Shown piece after piece: positions 8,645 through 15,829 of a DNA stretch of 64,000 nt. The stretch is from the NCBI GenBank assembly GCA_051162045.1, contig JBISDI010000001.1, one strand, 5' to 3'. The number at the start of each line of letters is the position of its first letter. Position 1 is the first letter of the stretch. The DNA is from Anaerozeibacter quisquiliarum. GTDB taxonomy: Bacteria > Bacillota > Clostridia > Christensenellales > Aristaeellaceae. Under the pieces are notes generated by a model, which was not told the origin of the DNA, did not search any database, and worked only from the letters and a program-made list of their open reading frames with translations. Position numbers and translations under genes: made by a program.

Positions 8645-8675
8645 AAAACCGGCCCTGAAAAGGGTCGGTTTTCTT
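8645..8675 (+). terminator. Intrinsic terminator of hcp
   Basis: AAAACCGGCCC and GGGTCGGTTTT pair with a short loop, and the run TTTTC follows. It lies 18 bases after the hcp stop. Confidence 0.8.
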
Positions 8676-8711
8676 ATGGCCGCGAGCAGCCCTTCTCATT
8701 CCCCTTGCGCA

Positions 8712-9272
8712 TCAGCCCTCGTCTTCGGGCCGGGCCTCGTCCTCCGGCTGCGCCTCATGAGTCCCCTCCGGGGCCTCCTGCGCCTTCGGCCAGTTGATCT
8801 CCACGTTCACTTCGCCCTTTTCGAAGGCTTGCGCGACCGGTTGCTCGGGCGCCTCGGGCGCAGCTTCCGGCGGCTCTTGCGCCTCGTCGGGCTCGGGCTC
8901 AAGCACCGGCGCGTCCTCGGGCAGCCGCGCGCCGCAGCTGGCGCAGAAGCGCGACTCGACCGGCTGGACGCCGCCGCAGCTTAAGCAGCGACGCTGCCGC
9001 TTGATCTTGTCGATCGAGTGCGAGAGCTCCTCCGCCTGACCGTTCAACTCGTCGATTTGGACGCACAGCCGATCGGCCGCCTCGTGCCTGCCCTGCGCAT
9101 CCCGCGTGGCGTAGTATGCCTTGCCGATCTGCGCAAACAGCTCGTCGATCTGCTCCCGGACATCGCCCAATCGTCCGTTCAGCCGGCCGATTTCCGCCGC
9201 CTCGATGGCGCGCTTGCCCACGGCCTGCGCGGCCCCGGTCAATTGCTTGCCCAGTTCCTCAAAAAACGCCAT
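8712..9272 (-). CDS. Zinc-ribbon protein with helical N-terminal region and acidic tail
   Basis: This 186-residue cytoplasmic protein of unknown function has three parts. Residues 1 to about 85 are predicted helix/coiled coil. A zinc ribbon follows (CLSCGGVQ ... FCASCGARL, two CxxC knuckles). The last 80 residues are a Glu/Pro/Ala-rich acidic tail. The ATG at 9272 is chosen because GGAGGGG lies just upstream; the longer frame to 9332 has no ribosome site. This build, a coiled coil plus a zinc_ribbon of the type found in many clostridial proteins, suggests a scaffold or nucleic-acid/protein binder, but no specific role can be assigned. It stands alone, convergent with hcp. Confidence 0.82.
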   Translation of the reverse strand: MAFFEELGKQLTGAAQAVGKRAIEAAEIGRLNGRLGDVREQIDELFAQIGKAYYATRDAQGRHEAADRLCVQIDELNGQAEELSHSIDKIKRQRRCLSCGGVQPVESRFCASCGARLPEDAPVLEPEPDEAQEPPEAAPEAPEQPVAQAFEKGEVNVEINWPKAQEAPEGTHEAQPEDEARPEDEG

Positions 9273-9442
9273 ACCCTCACCCCTCCGTTCCAAGCTATGC
9301 GGGCCCAGCGGGCATCCATGCCAACGACGCACGGGCTCGTAGCATTAGTTTGCACATCTTTACGGAAAAAAGCAAGCATTTCCGAAAAAGTCACATAAGA
9401 TCTTCCCTGCTTGCGCACCCTTGACAGGTGGAGGGACGATAT

Positions 9443-10159
9443 ATGCTGACCATATTTCTGCGCGCCTTCGTGTTGTACCTGATTATGCTGCTGACGCTTC
9501 GGGGTATGGGCAAGCATCAATTGGGCCAATTCCAGCCCTACGAGTTCGCAATGGCCATCATCATCGCCAACCTGATTTCCACGCCGATGAGCGACGTGGC
9601 CACCCCGCTGCTGCACGGCGCGCTGCCAATCGCCGCTCTGTTCATCACCCACGGCGCGATCACGCTGCTGGTCATGCGCTTTGACAGCTTCCGCGCGTTC
9701 ATATCGGGCAAGCCGTCGATCGTGGTATCCAGTGGCGTGATCAACCGCAAGGAGCTGCAAAAGCTGTGCCTGACGCTGTCCGACCTGCTCGAGGGCATGC
9801 GCTCGAAGGGCATCCTCGACCCGCAGGAGTTGGACACGGCGATCGTGGAGGCCAACGGCTCGGTCAGCGCCTTCCCGCTGTCACAGAAGCGCGCGCCGAC
9901 CGCCGAGGAACTTGGGGTTGCGACAGCGCGCCACGGCATGCCGCTGATGCTAATCATGGACGGCCGCGTACAGATGATGAACCTCTCGATGAGCGGGCAG
10001 GATGAACCCTGGCTGTGTGCGCTGCTTAAGCACTACAACCTCGCGCCCACGGACGTGCTGCTGGCCAGCCTCGACACCGAGGGCATGCTGCGCGTGCAGG
10101 ACATGCGCGGCGCGCTGATCAGCATGCAGGCGCTCAAGAGCGCGGAGGTGATCTGGTAG
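9443..10159 (+). CDS. DUF421 (YetF-like) membrane protein
   Basis: This 238-residue protein has about three N-terminal membrane segments (residues 3-22, 31-50 and 56-76). A soluble DUF421/YetF-type domain follows, with GKPSIVVSSGVINRKELQ, the middle LMEG-like block (SDLLEGMRSKG) and a second half containing MPLMLIMDGRVQ. The family is common in spore-forming Bacillota, and some members act in germination or envelope physiology; the molecular role is not settled. The ATG at 9443 is preferred over GTG at 9428 because GGAGGG sits between them. The stop overlaps the start of the DUF4363 gene (TAGTG), so the two are translationally coupled, a pairing seen in other clostridia. Confidence 0.88.
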   Translation: MLTIFLRAFVLYLIMLLTLRGMGKHQLGQFQPYEFAMAIIIANLISTPMSDVATPLLHGALPIAALFITHGAITLLVMRFDSFRAFISGKPSIVVSSGVINRKELQKLCLTLSDLLEGMRSKGILDPQELDTAIVEANGSVSAFPLSQKRAPTAEELGVATARHGMPLMLIMDGRVQMMNLSMSGQDEPWLCALLKHYNLAPTDVLLASLDTEGMLRVQDMRGALISMQALKSAEVIW

Positions 10160-10542
10160 TGCGCGTCAAGCTGATCGCCACGCTCGCCGTGCTGGGGCTG
10201 GCGCTGGCCGTCTGCGTCGCCTCGATGCTGTTCGTGTTTACGCTCGTCGACCAGATGGAGGTGATGGCGGCGGTGGTGCTCGAGCGGATGGACGTGAACG
10301 ACACCGTAGGCGCGCGCGAGGCGCTCAGCCAGCTGGCCGAGAAGTGGGCGCGCGCGGGCGGCTGGCTCAAATCGCTGACCCCGCACGAGGACCTGCACGA
10401 AGTGTCGATCCATGCGACCGAGGCCGCGACCACCTTAGAGGCCGGCGACACCGACGACTTCCGCCGCTCGATGGCGCTGCTTATGGAATCTCTCAAGCAC
10501 CTGCGCGAGCATGAGTCGTTCAGCCTGTCGAACGTGCTCTGA
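10159..10542 (+). CDS. DUF4363-like small membrane-anchored protein
   Basis: This 127-residue protein has one N-terminal membrane segment (about residues 5-30) and a helical outer or inner domain. Its pattern W..A..WLKSLTPHEDLHE and the C-terminal HLREHESFSLSNVL match the usual DUF4363 layout. It starts with GTG inside the DUF421 stop (TAGTG), so it is expected to be made together with that protein and probably to bind it. Its 3' end overlaps the convergent glycosyltransferase gene by 23 bases. The function is unknown. Confidence 0.75.
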   Translation: MRVKLIATLAVLGLALAVCVASMLFVFTLVDQMEVMAAVVLERMDVNDTVGAREALSQLAEKWARAGGWLKSLTPHEDLHEVSIHATEAATTLEAGDTDDFRRSMALLMESLKHLREHESFSLSNVL

Positions 10543-11158
10543 AACGGACATAGGCGCTCCGATCCACTTGGATCGTCGCGATCGGCACCTCGACGACGGG
10601 CGCGTGGCAACTGGCGTACAGCAGCGCGTTCGCCGCGTATTCATCGCGCTCGCCCGTAACCCGCAGGAGGCCCGGCAGGAGCCTCGCGGGCAGGCCGCGC
10701 AGCCCGGCTTGCGCGTCGCGCAGCCAGGGCCCGCCGCGCAGCCTGAGCAGCACGCGCGCGAGCACGCATCGAAGGCGCCGCCTCACCGGCAGTTCCCTTA
10801 CGTCGCGCGCGCCCAGCACCAGCGCGTCGGGCGCGTCGAGCAGCGCCTGCGCCACCATTTCGATGTCCTCGGCCGCGTGCCGCCCGTCGGCCGCGCAGGT
10901 GACCACCATCATCGCGCCGGTCAGGTTCAGCCAGTTGAGCCCGGTCTTGAGCGCCGCGCCAACCCCGCGGTTGGCCTCGTGGTAGAGCACGCGCGCCCCC
11001 TGCAGCCAGGCCTCGTTAAAGACGGGCGCATAGCGCGCGCCACTGCCGTCGTCGACCACCACCACCCGCCCAAAGCCTCGCCGCCTGAGCGCGCCGATCA
11101 GCGCGTTGAGCCGCGCGTCCGGCCTGTACGCCGGGATGAGCACCGCCACTTCCCTCAT
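10520..11158 (-). CDS. Family 2 glycosyltransferase
   Basis: This 212-residue GT-A fold enzyme begins VAVLIPAYRPDARLNALI. The nucleotide-sugar site VVVVDDGSG follows at about residues 38-46, and a segment with CAADGRH stands in for the DxD-type metal site. The size and pattern resemble small GT2 enzymes that transfer a sugar to polyprenyl phosphate (DPM1 type). No C-terminal membrane helices are present. The ATG at 11158 is the first residue of a natural GT2 N-terminus; the long upstream extension of the frame has no family features. The acceptor cannot be deduced. The end overlaps a convergent gene by 23 bases, so read-through interference is possible. Confidence 0.82.
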   Translation of the reverse strand: MREVAVLIPAYRPDARLNALIGALRRRGFGRVVVVDDGSGARYAPVFNEAWLQGARVLYHEANRGVGAALKTGLNWLNLTGAMMVVTCAADGRHAAEDIEMVAQALLDAPDALVLGARDVRELPVRRRLRCVLARVLLRLRGGPWLRDAQAGLRGLPARLLPGLLRVTGERDEYAANALLYASCHAPVVEVPIATIQVDRSAYVRFRARSTG

Positions 11159-11345
11159 AAAATCCCGCCGTCCTTCATGATCATGCCTGTCATAGCATAT
11201 GCTGGGATGGGCCTGTACTTGCGGACAACCTACGGCTTGCTTCGCACGTTTGCGGCAAAAATGAATCAAAATTCCGCCGAAGGCTGGAACATTCTGGGGA
11301 TCGAGGCCGTCTATTGGGCAGTGAGAGTTCAAGGGGGATTGTTTT

Positions 11346-12047
11346 ATGAAGATCAAGAAGACCGTCAGCGTGCTGCTCGCCGCGCTGTTCGTGGCGACAT
11401 GCGTATCGGCCTCGGCCCTCACGCTGGGCGTGGTGCGCATGCCCAGCAAGGACGGCACCGTGTGGCTGCGCTCGGGCGGCGGCACGAGCTATCCGCAGAT
11501 CGGCTATGCCAGGCACGGCGACATCCTCGGCGTCAACCGGCAGGGCAACTATTGGTACAATGTAACGCTGCGCCAAGGCCCGTCTTCGGGCAAGACCGGC
11601 TGGATGTACAAGAAGTACATCACCTTGCTCAAGGACCCGACCGATATGGGCGGCTGGGGCGCGCTGGCCCGGATCAAGACCAAGTACGCCGGGTCCACGG
11701 TCAACCTGCGCAAGGGTCCGGGCGATAGCTATGCGGTCAAGGACACCCTGGCCCGCAACGAGATGCTGATCATCCTCGACAAGTACAACAGCAAGTGGTA
11801 CGAGGTGCAGGTGGTAAGCTCGCTGCGTACCGGCTACGTGTACAAGGAATATATCACCAACGGCGCGCTCGGCAGGACGACGGCCAACGTCAACCTGCGC
11901 AAGTCGGCGAGCACCTCGGCGCGCATCCTGCTCACGATCCCGAGCGGCGACGCCATCACGGTGCTCAGCATCGGCAAGAACTGGTCCAAGGTGCGCTACG
12001 ACGGCAAGACGGGGTATATCTGGAACGGGTACTTCCGATTCTCGTAA
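11346..12047 (+). CDS. Secreted protein with three bacterial SH3 domains
   Basis: This 233-residue exported protein has a clear signal peptide (KIKKTVSVLLAALFVATCVSASA). It is followed by three SH3_3/SH3b repeats at about residues 25-95, 115-170 and 175-233. Each starts with a V/W-N/W-L-R motif (VWLRSGGGTSYP, VNLRKGPGDSYA, VNLRKSASTSAR) and ends with GYxYKEY- or GYIWNGY-like strands. SH3b domains usually bind peptidoglycan or cell-wall proteins. There is no hydrolase domain, so it is probably a wall-binding or targeting factor. GGGGGA precedes the ATG. A strong terminator follows, so the gene is a single unit. Confidence 0.9.
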   Translation: MKIKKTVSVLLAALFVATCVSASALTLGVVRMPSKDGTVWLRSGGGTSYPQIGYARHGDILGVNRQGNYWYNVTLRQGPSSGKTGWMYKKYITLLKDPTDMGGWGALARIKTKYAGSTVNLRKGPGDSYAVKDTLARNEMLIILDKYNSKWYEVQVVSSLRTGYVYKEYITNGALGRTTANVNLRKSASTSARILLTIPSGDAITVLSIGKNWSKVRYDGKTGYIWNGYFRFS

Positions 12048-12058
12048 GTTGAACGACA

Positions 12059-12103
12059 AGGGGGCTGCGGCATCAGCAAGTGACGCCGCAGCCCCCCTTT
12101 TTT
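12059..12103 (+). terminator. Strong intrinsic terminator of the SH3-repeat gene
   Basis: GGGGGCTGCGGC and GCCGCAGCCCCC pair around a 13-base loop and are followed by TTTTTT. Confidence 0.9.
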
Positions 12104-12110
12104 CTCGGCT

Positions 12111-12171
12111 CCCTCCGGCGCGCGCACCCAAGGATGCGCGCGCCGGAGGGACGGGGAGGGCCTCCCCGTCC
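12111..12171. repeat. Two adjacent perfect palindromes between convergent genes
   Basis: The first hairpin has 16 bp perfect arms (12111-12126 / 12135-12150) and an 8-base loop. The second has 11 bp arms GGACGGGGAGG / CCTCCCCGTCC (12149-12159 / 12161-12171) around one base. Neither has a T-tract. Both lie directly after the stop of the leftward aldolase gene, so they may protect its mRNA 3' end or help termination. Confidence 0.7.
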
Positions 12172-12175
12172 CTCG

Positions 12176-12892
12176 TCAGACGAAGATATCCGTCAAACTC
12201 CCCACCGCGCCGGGCAGGCCGGGCATGGGCATATTGCGGGTGCGGATGACGTTTTCGAGGTTCTTCACGTCCGCGGGCGGGATGGGCTTGGGGTTGCCCA
12301 AAAGCTTCGCCACGATGATCGACTTGCCCGCCGCCTCCATCATTTCCAGGAACTCGAGCGCGCGCCATATGCCCTCGGAACTGACCATGAGCGCGCCGTG
12401 GTTTTCCATCAGGAAGCCGTTCGACCGTTCGATCACCGCCTCGAAATTCTCGGCCAGCTGGTCGCTGAGCGGCTCGGCGTAGGGCACCATGACCATCGGG
12501 CCCACCTCGATCGCAGGTTCCGGCAGGAACGGCATCTTCAGCCAGTCGCCGCCCGCGATCGCGAACCCGGTCAGGATGGGCGGATGGGCGTGCACGATGC
12601 CGCGCACGTCGGGGCGCCTGTTCATGATGCGCACGTGGAACGGCCACTCGCCGGTGGGCTTGCGGCCCTCCTTGGCGTAGAGCACCTTGCCCTGCATGTC
12701 CACCGCGCAGATGTCCTCAAAGGTGATCGAAAGCTTGGCCACCTTGGTGGGCGTAATCAGCACCACATCGTCGTCCGCGCGCAGCGACAGGTTGCCGCCC
12801 TGGCTGGTCACGAATCCGACCTCGGCCAGGCGGTTGGCCGCGCGCCTGAGCTCCTCGATCTGCGCCTCGTACTTGCGTTGGAAATCCGTCAT
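12176..12892 (-). CDS. Class II aldolase/adducin family protein (sugar-phosphate aldolase type)
   Basis: This 238-residue cytoplasmic zinc enzyme belongs to the family of L-fuculose-phosphate and L-rhamnulose-phosphate aldolases and ribulose-5-phosphate 4-epimerase. GGNLSLR (substrate phosphate loop, about residue 30-38), HVRI followed by IVHAHPP (metal histidines) and MENHGALM are visible. Start ATG 12892 is preceded by GGAGGAGG. The gene lies 78 bases downstream of the heparinase-like gene and is probably the last gene of that leftward unit. This fits breakdown of an unusual sugar released by the lyase/oxidoreductase pair. The substrate is not known. Confidence 0.85.
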   Translation of the reverse strand: MTDFQRKYEAQIEELRRAANRLAEVGFVTSQGGNLSLRADDDVVLITPTKVAKLSITFEDICAVDMQGKVLYAKEGRKPTGEWPFHVRIMNRRPDVRGIVHAHPPILTGFAIAGGDWLKMPFLPEPAIEVGPMVMVPYAEPLSDQLAENFEAVIERSNGFLMENHGALMVSSEGIWRALEFLEMMEAAGKSIIVAKLLGNPKPIPPADVKNLENVIRTRNMPMPGLPGAVGSLTDIFV

Positions 12893-12970
12893 ACACAGTT
12901 CCTCCTCCATGTCATTTGGTAGCGGTTTCTCTGGGATGCTTGAGTGTTACGCCGCCCGAACCTGTGCCCG

Positions 12971-14689
12971 TCAAGGCCGGAATACAAACGCGTAGTTGCC
13001 GCCCGGCGCGTCTTCGGGCATCTCGAGGGTGAGCAGGTATAATGCGCCCCACAGCGCGCGCGCCGGCGCGTCGAGGTCGAACGGCTGCACCGAGACCGCC
13101 AAGCGGACGTCGTGGGACATCGTCACCGGGCCCAGAGCGATCAGCCCTTCACCCAGGCGCGGCCGGTGGGGCGTGACGAACCGGAACGCGGCCCGGCCGG
13201 GCACGCCGTCGAAATCGAACACCTCCATCAGCCGCACGCCGCCCTCAAACGGGGCCAGCATCCAGGTGCGCTGCCAGCAAGACAGGCGCGCCTCGCGCGG
13301 ATAGGCCGAAGCGATGTCCATCGACAGCATGCGATAGCCCGGCCCTTCGCGCAGCGCCGCGTCCTGCGCCGGATGACCGTTGCGCGCCTGCTCCCGCCCG
13401 TTGACCAGCGGCACCGAATGCGTCTCCGCCGCCATCCCCGCGTCCACGAGCACCGGCTCGCCGCCGTAGAACAGCACCGCATTGCCCGCGTCCAAGTGCG
13501 CGCGCGGATCGCGGTTGTCGGTGCCGGTCAACGCCACGTAGAAGCCTTCCATGCGCGCGGCCAGCAGCACGTGTTCGGGCGATTCGACCGCCTCGGGATT
13601 GCGCTCGCGCGCGCTCTCGCGCATGAGATCCGCGCGCGAGAGCGCGTCCATCACCTGAGAAAGCAGCGGCGGGCTCGGCCGGTCAAACGGCATGTCCGCA
13701 GCGGCCCCCTGCCGGTTCAGGCAGGCGGCCAGCGCGCGCAGCGGTTTCAGGCGCGCGGCCTCCCCCAACCGGAACAGCCGGTCGGGTTCGAGCTGCGGGC
13801 GCATCGAGCCGCCGCCGGAATTGAGGAACCAGGCGCCGCCGATGTGGGCGTCCGGGAAGGCGCGCGCCATGGCGATGAACAGCGGCTCGTCGCGCAGCTC
13901 CACCTCGCCCCCGCTGGCCTCGCCCAGCAGCGCGAAGCAGTCGTTGACCGCCATCGCGCGATCGAGGTAGTTTTCGAGTCCGAGCGCAAACGCGACGCTT
14001 TCGTCCCGGGCGTTCAGGTGCGCCTCGAGCAGGCGCAGCAGTCGCCGGATGCACAGCCAGCGCCGGCGGTCGTCCTCTTCCAGCAGCAGCGCCGCGGTCA
14101 AAAGCGCCGCAGCCGCCCGGGGCACGGCCTCGTCCTCGGCCGGCAGCAGCTCGGCCTCGCGCGCGATCAGCGGCGTCAGCAGCCGCCGCTCGACCTCCCA
14201 GCGGATGCGCGCGGCGATCAGCGGCGAGAGGGCGTCCAGCTGCGCGCGCATGAGCGCCAGCGCCAGCGCCATGAGCGCCCCGGTCTCGCAGGCGTCCGCG
14301 TCGATTGCGCGCAGCGTGAAGTCGGGGTAGCCGCCCTCGCCGGGCGCGCGCGACCAGTCGCTCTCCTCCGCGATCGCGTAGATCAGGTCGGCGGCGCGCT
14401 CGGCATAGCGGCTCACGCCCGAGGCGCACGCGCCGAGCAGCAGCGCCTTGAGCAGCTCGCGCCGACTGACGGCAGCGGCGATGTAGCGCGCCGGATTGGT
14501 CTTGAGCGCGCCGGCGGGACAAATCGGCGCATCCGCGCGCAGCGCTCGCTCGGCGCGCTCGACGAGCCACCGGGCCAATGCGCCGTCCACCCGCTCCCAC
14601 GCGCGCCGGTCGCCAACCTCGGGCACCAAACGCACGCTGCCGGCCGGGCGCAAGCTGAGCAGCAGCGCGTCCTGCCTGAGCGAAACCAT
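12971..14689 (-). CDS. Heparinase II/III-like polysaccharide lyase family protein
   Basis: This 572-residue protein has an N-terminal alpha/alpha-toroid-like helical region (about residues 50-360) and a C-terminal beta-sandwich. Between them is the family segment DPRAHLDAGNAVLFYGGEPV followed by LVDAG. This corresponds to the GHxHxDxnsF...D.G block of heparinase II/III lyases, although the first His here is RAHLD rather than GHAHAD. No signal peptide is seen, so the enzyme would act on imported oligosaccharides. GGAGGTGAG precedes ATG 14689. It lies 20 bases after the Gfo/Idh/MocA gene. An unsaturated uronic-acid-type product processed by the oxidoreductase and aldolase is plausible. Activity is uncertain because the catalytic signature is only partly kept. 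Confidence 0.72.
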   Translation of the reverse strand: MVSLRQDALLLSLRPAGSVRLVPEVGDRRAWERVDGALARWLVERAERALRADAPICPAGALKTNPARYIAAAVSRRELLKALLLGACASGVSRYAERAADLIYAIAEESDWSRAPGEGGYPDFTLRAIDADACETGALMALALALMRAQLDALSPLIAARIRWEVERRLLTPLIAREAELLPAEDEAVPRAAAALLTAALLLEEDDRRRWLCIRRLLRLLEAHLNARDESVAFALGLENYLDRAMAVNDCFALLGEASGGEVELRDEPLFIAMARAFPDAHIGGAWFLNSGGGSMRPQLEPDRLFRLGEAARLKPLRALAACLNRQGAAADMPFDRPSPPLLSQVMDALSRADLMRESARERNPEAVESPEHVLLAARMEGFYVALTGTDNRDPRAHLDAGNAVLFYGGEPVLVDAGMAAETHSVPLVNGREQARNGHPAQDAALREGPGYRMLSMDIASAYPREARLSCWQRTWMLAPFEGGVRLMEVFDFDGVPGRAAFRFVTPHRPRLGEGLIALGPVTMSHDVRLAVSVQPFDLDAPARALWGALYLLTLEMPEDAPGGNYAFVFRP

Positions 14690-14709
14690 GGTCTCACCTC
14701 CATAGGGAG

Positions 14710-15828
14710 TTACACCTTTACCCACCGCCGCTCGGCGGCCGACGTCCTCATCGCGTCCATCAACGCCTGCACCCGCGCGGCCTCGAAGGCGTCGGGGCTA
14801 ACCGGCAGGTCGTGGGCCACGGCATTCAGGAAGGTGTGGTAGCAGTGCATGTGCGCGCGGTCCCAGCCCACGGTGTTCTTGGGCAGGAACGAGCCGCCCG
14901 GCGGGGCGTAGCGCTGCACACAGCCAAGGCGCGTAAAGCCGCGCTCGCCGCCGAGCGGCGCTTCGGGTTTATCATTGTCGAAGAATTCCAGATAGTCGGC
15001 GCGCATCAGATGCCAGCGCAGCGCGCCGCGGCTGCCGTAGATCTCAAACGCCAGCTCGTCGTCGGTGCCGGTGGCGATCTTGCTGGCTTCGAGCGTGCCC
15101 AGCGCGCCGTTCTTCAGGCGAATCAGCGCCGCGACCTGATCCTCGCCCAAGTCGCTGACCGGATTGCCCTCGCGGTCCGGGCGCGAGGGATAGAGCGCGC
15201 GCATCTCGCACAAGACCTCTTCGGCCTCGCCCACCAGGTGGCCCATCAGGTCGAGCGCGTGCGAGGCCAGATCGAGCAGCACCCCGCCCTCGCGCATCTG
15301 CTTCCAGCCGACCGGCCGCTCGCGGTCGATCGAGCCCGAATGCAGGTAGTCGAACTTGAACGACAGCACCTCGCCGATCCTTCCTTCGTCGATCAACGCT
15401 CGGGCGCGCAGCGTGGACGGGAAGAAGCGGTTGTTGTGGGCCACCTGCAGCTTGCGCCCGCTGCGCACGACGGCATCGCAGATGTCCTCGGCCTCGCGCG
15501 CGTCCATGCACAGCGGCTTGTCCACGTAGACGTGCTTGCCCGCCTCGAGCGCCGCGATCACCATGTCGCGGTGCAGCGCGTTGGGCGTGCAGATCGACAC
15601 CACGCCTATGTCCTCGCGCGCAAGCAGCGCGCGGTAGTCGTCGGTATAATGCTCAAACCCGAAGTCCTCGCAGGCCCTCCGCGCCACGTCGATGCGCCGG
15701 GAGCACACCGACTTCAGCACCGGCTGAAAATCCATGTCCGGATAGAACATTCGCATCCCGCGCAGCGCGTGGGTATGGGTCTTGCCCATAAACCCCCAGC
15801 CGACCACGCCGATCCCGATCTTTTGCAT
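14710..15828 (-). CDS. Gfo/Idh/MocA family NAD(P)-dependent oxidoreductase
   Basis: This 372-residue cytoplasmic dehydrogenase acts on sugars or inositol-like compounds. The N-terminal Rossmann fold starts IGIGVVGWGFMGKTHTHAL. The EKP-equivalent motif is VYVDKPLCMDAREAE (Lys about 97), and the C-terminal domain contains DLASHALDLMGHLVGE with the conserved His. Start ATG 15828 lies one base after the stop of the solute-binding-protein gene, and its GGGAGGG ribosome site is inside that gene, so translation is coupled. The neighbours (lyase, aldolase, solute-binding lipoprotein) suggest a carbohydrate catabolic role. The substrate is not identifiable. Confidence 0.92.
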   Translation of the reverse strand: MQKIGIGVVGWGFMGKTHTHALRGMRMFYPDMDFQPVLKSVCSRRIDVARRACEDFGFEHYTDDYRALLAREDIGVVSICTPNALHRDMVIAALEAGKHVYVDKPLCMDAREAEDICDAVVRSGRKLQVAHNNRFFPSTLRARALIDEGRIGEVLSFKFDYLHSGSIDRERPVGWKQMREGGVLLDLASHALDLMGHLVGEAEEVLCEMRALYPSRPDREGNPVSDLGEDQVAALIRLKNGALGTLEASKIATGTDDELAFEIYGSRGALRWHLMRADYLEFFDNDKPEAPLGGERGFTRLGCVQRYAPPGGSFLPKNTVGWDRAHMHCYHTFLNAVAHDLPVSPDAFEAARVQALMDAMRTSAAERRWVKV

Positions 15829-15829
15829 A

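Noticed and set aside
9421..9426. TTGACA just before the DUF421 gene, as a -35 element
   Set aside because: It lies only about 16 bases before the start codon, leaving no room for a -10 and leader.
13112..14842. 576-codon plus-strand frame opposite the heparinase-like gene
   Set aside because: The Arg/Gln/His-rich translation has no start signal. The opposite strand has a coherent protein with a good ribosome site and operon spacing.
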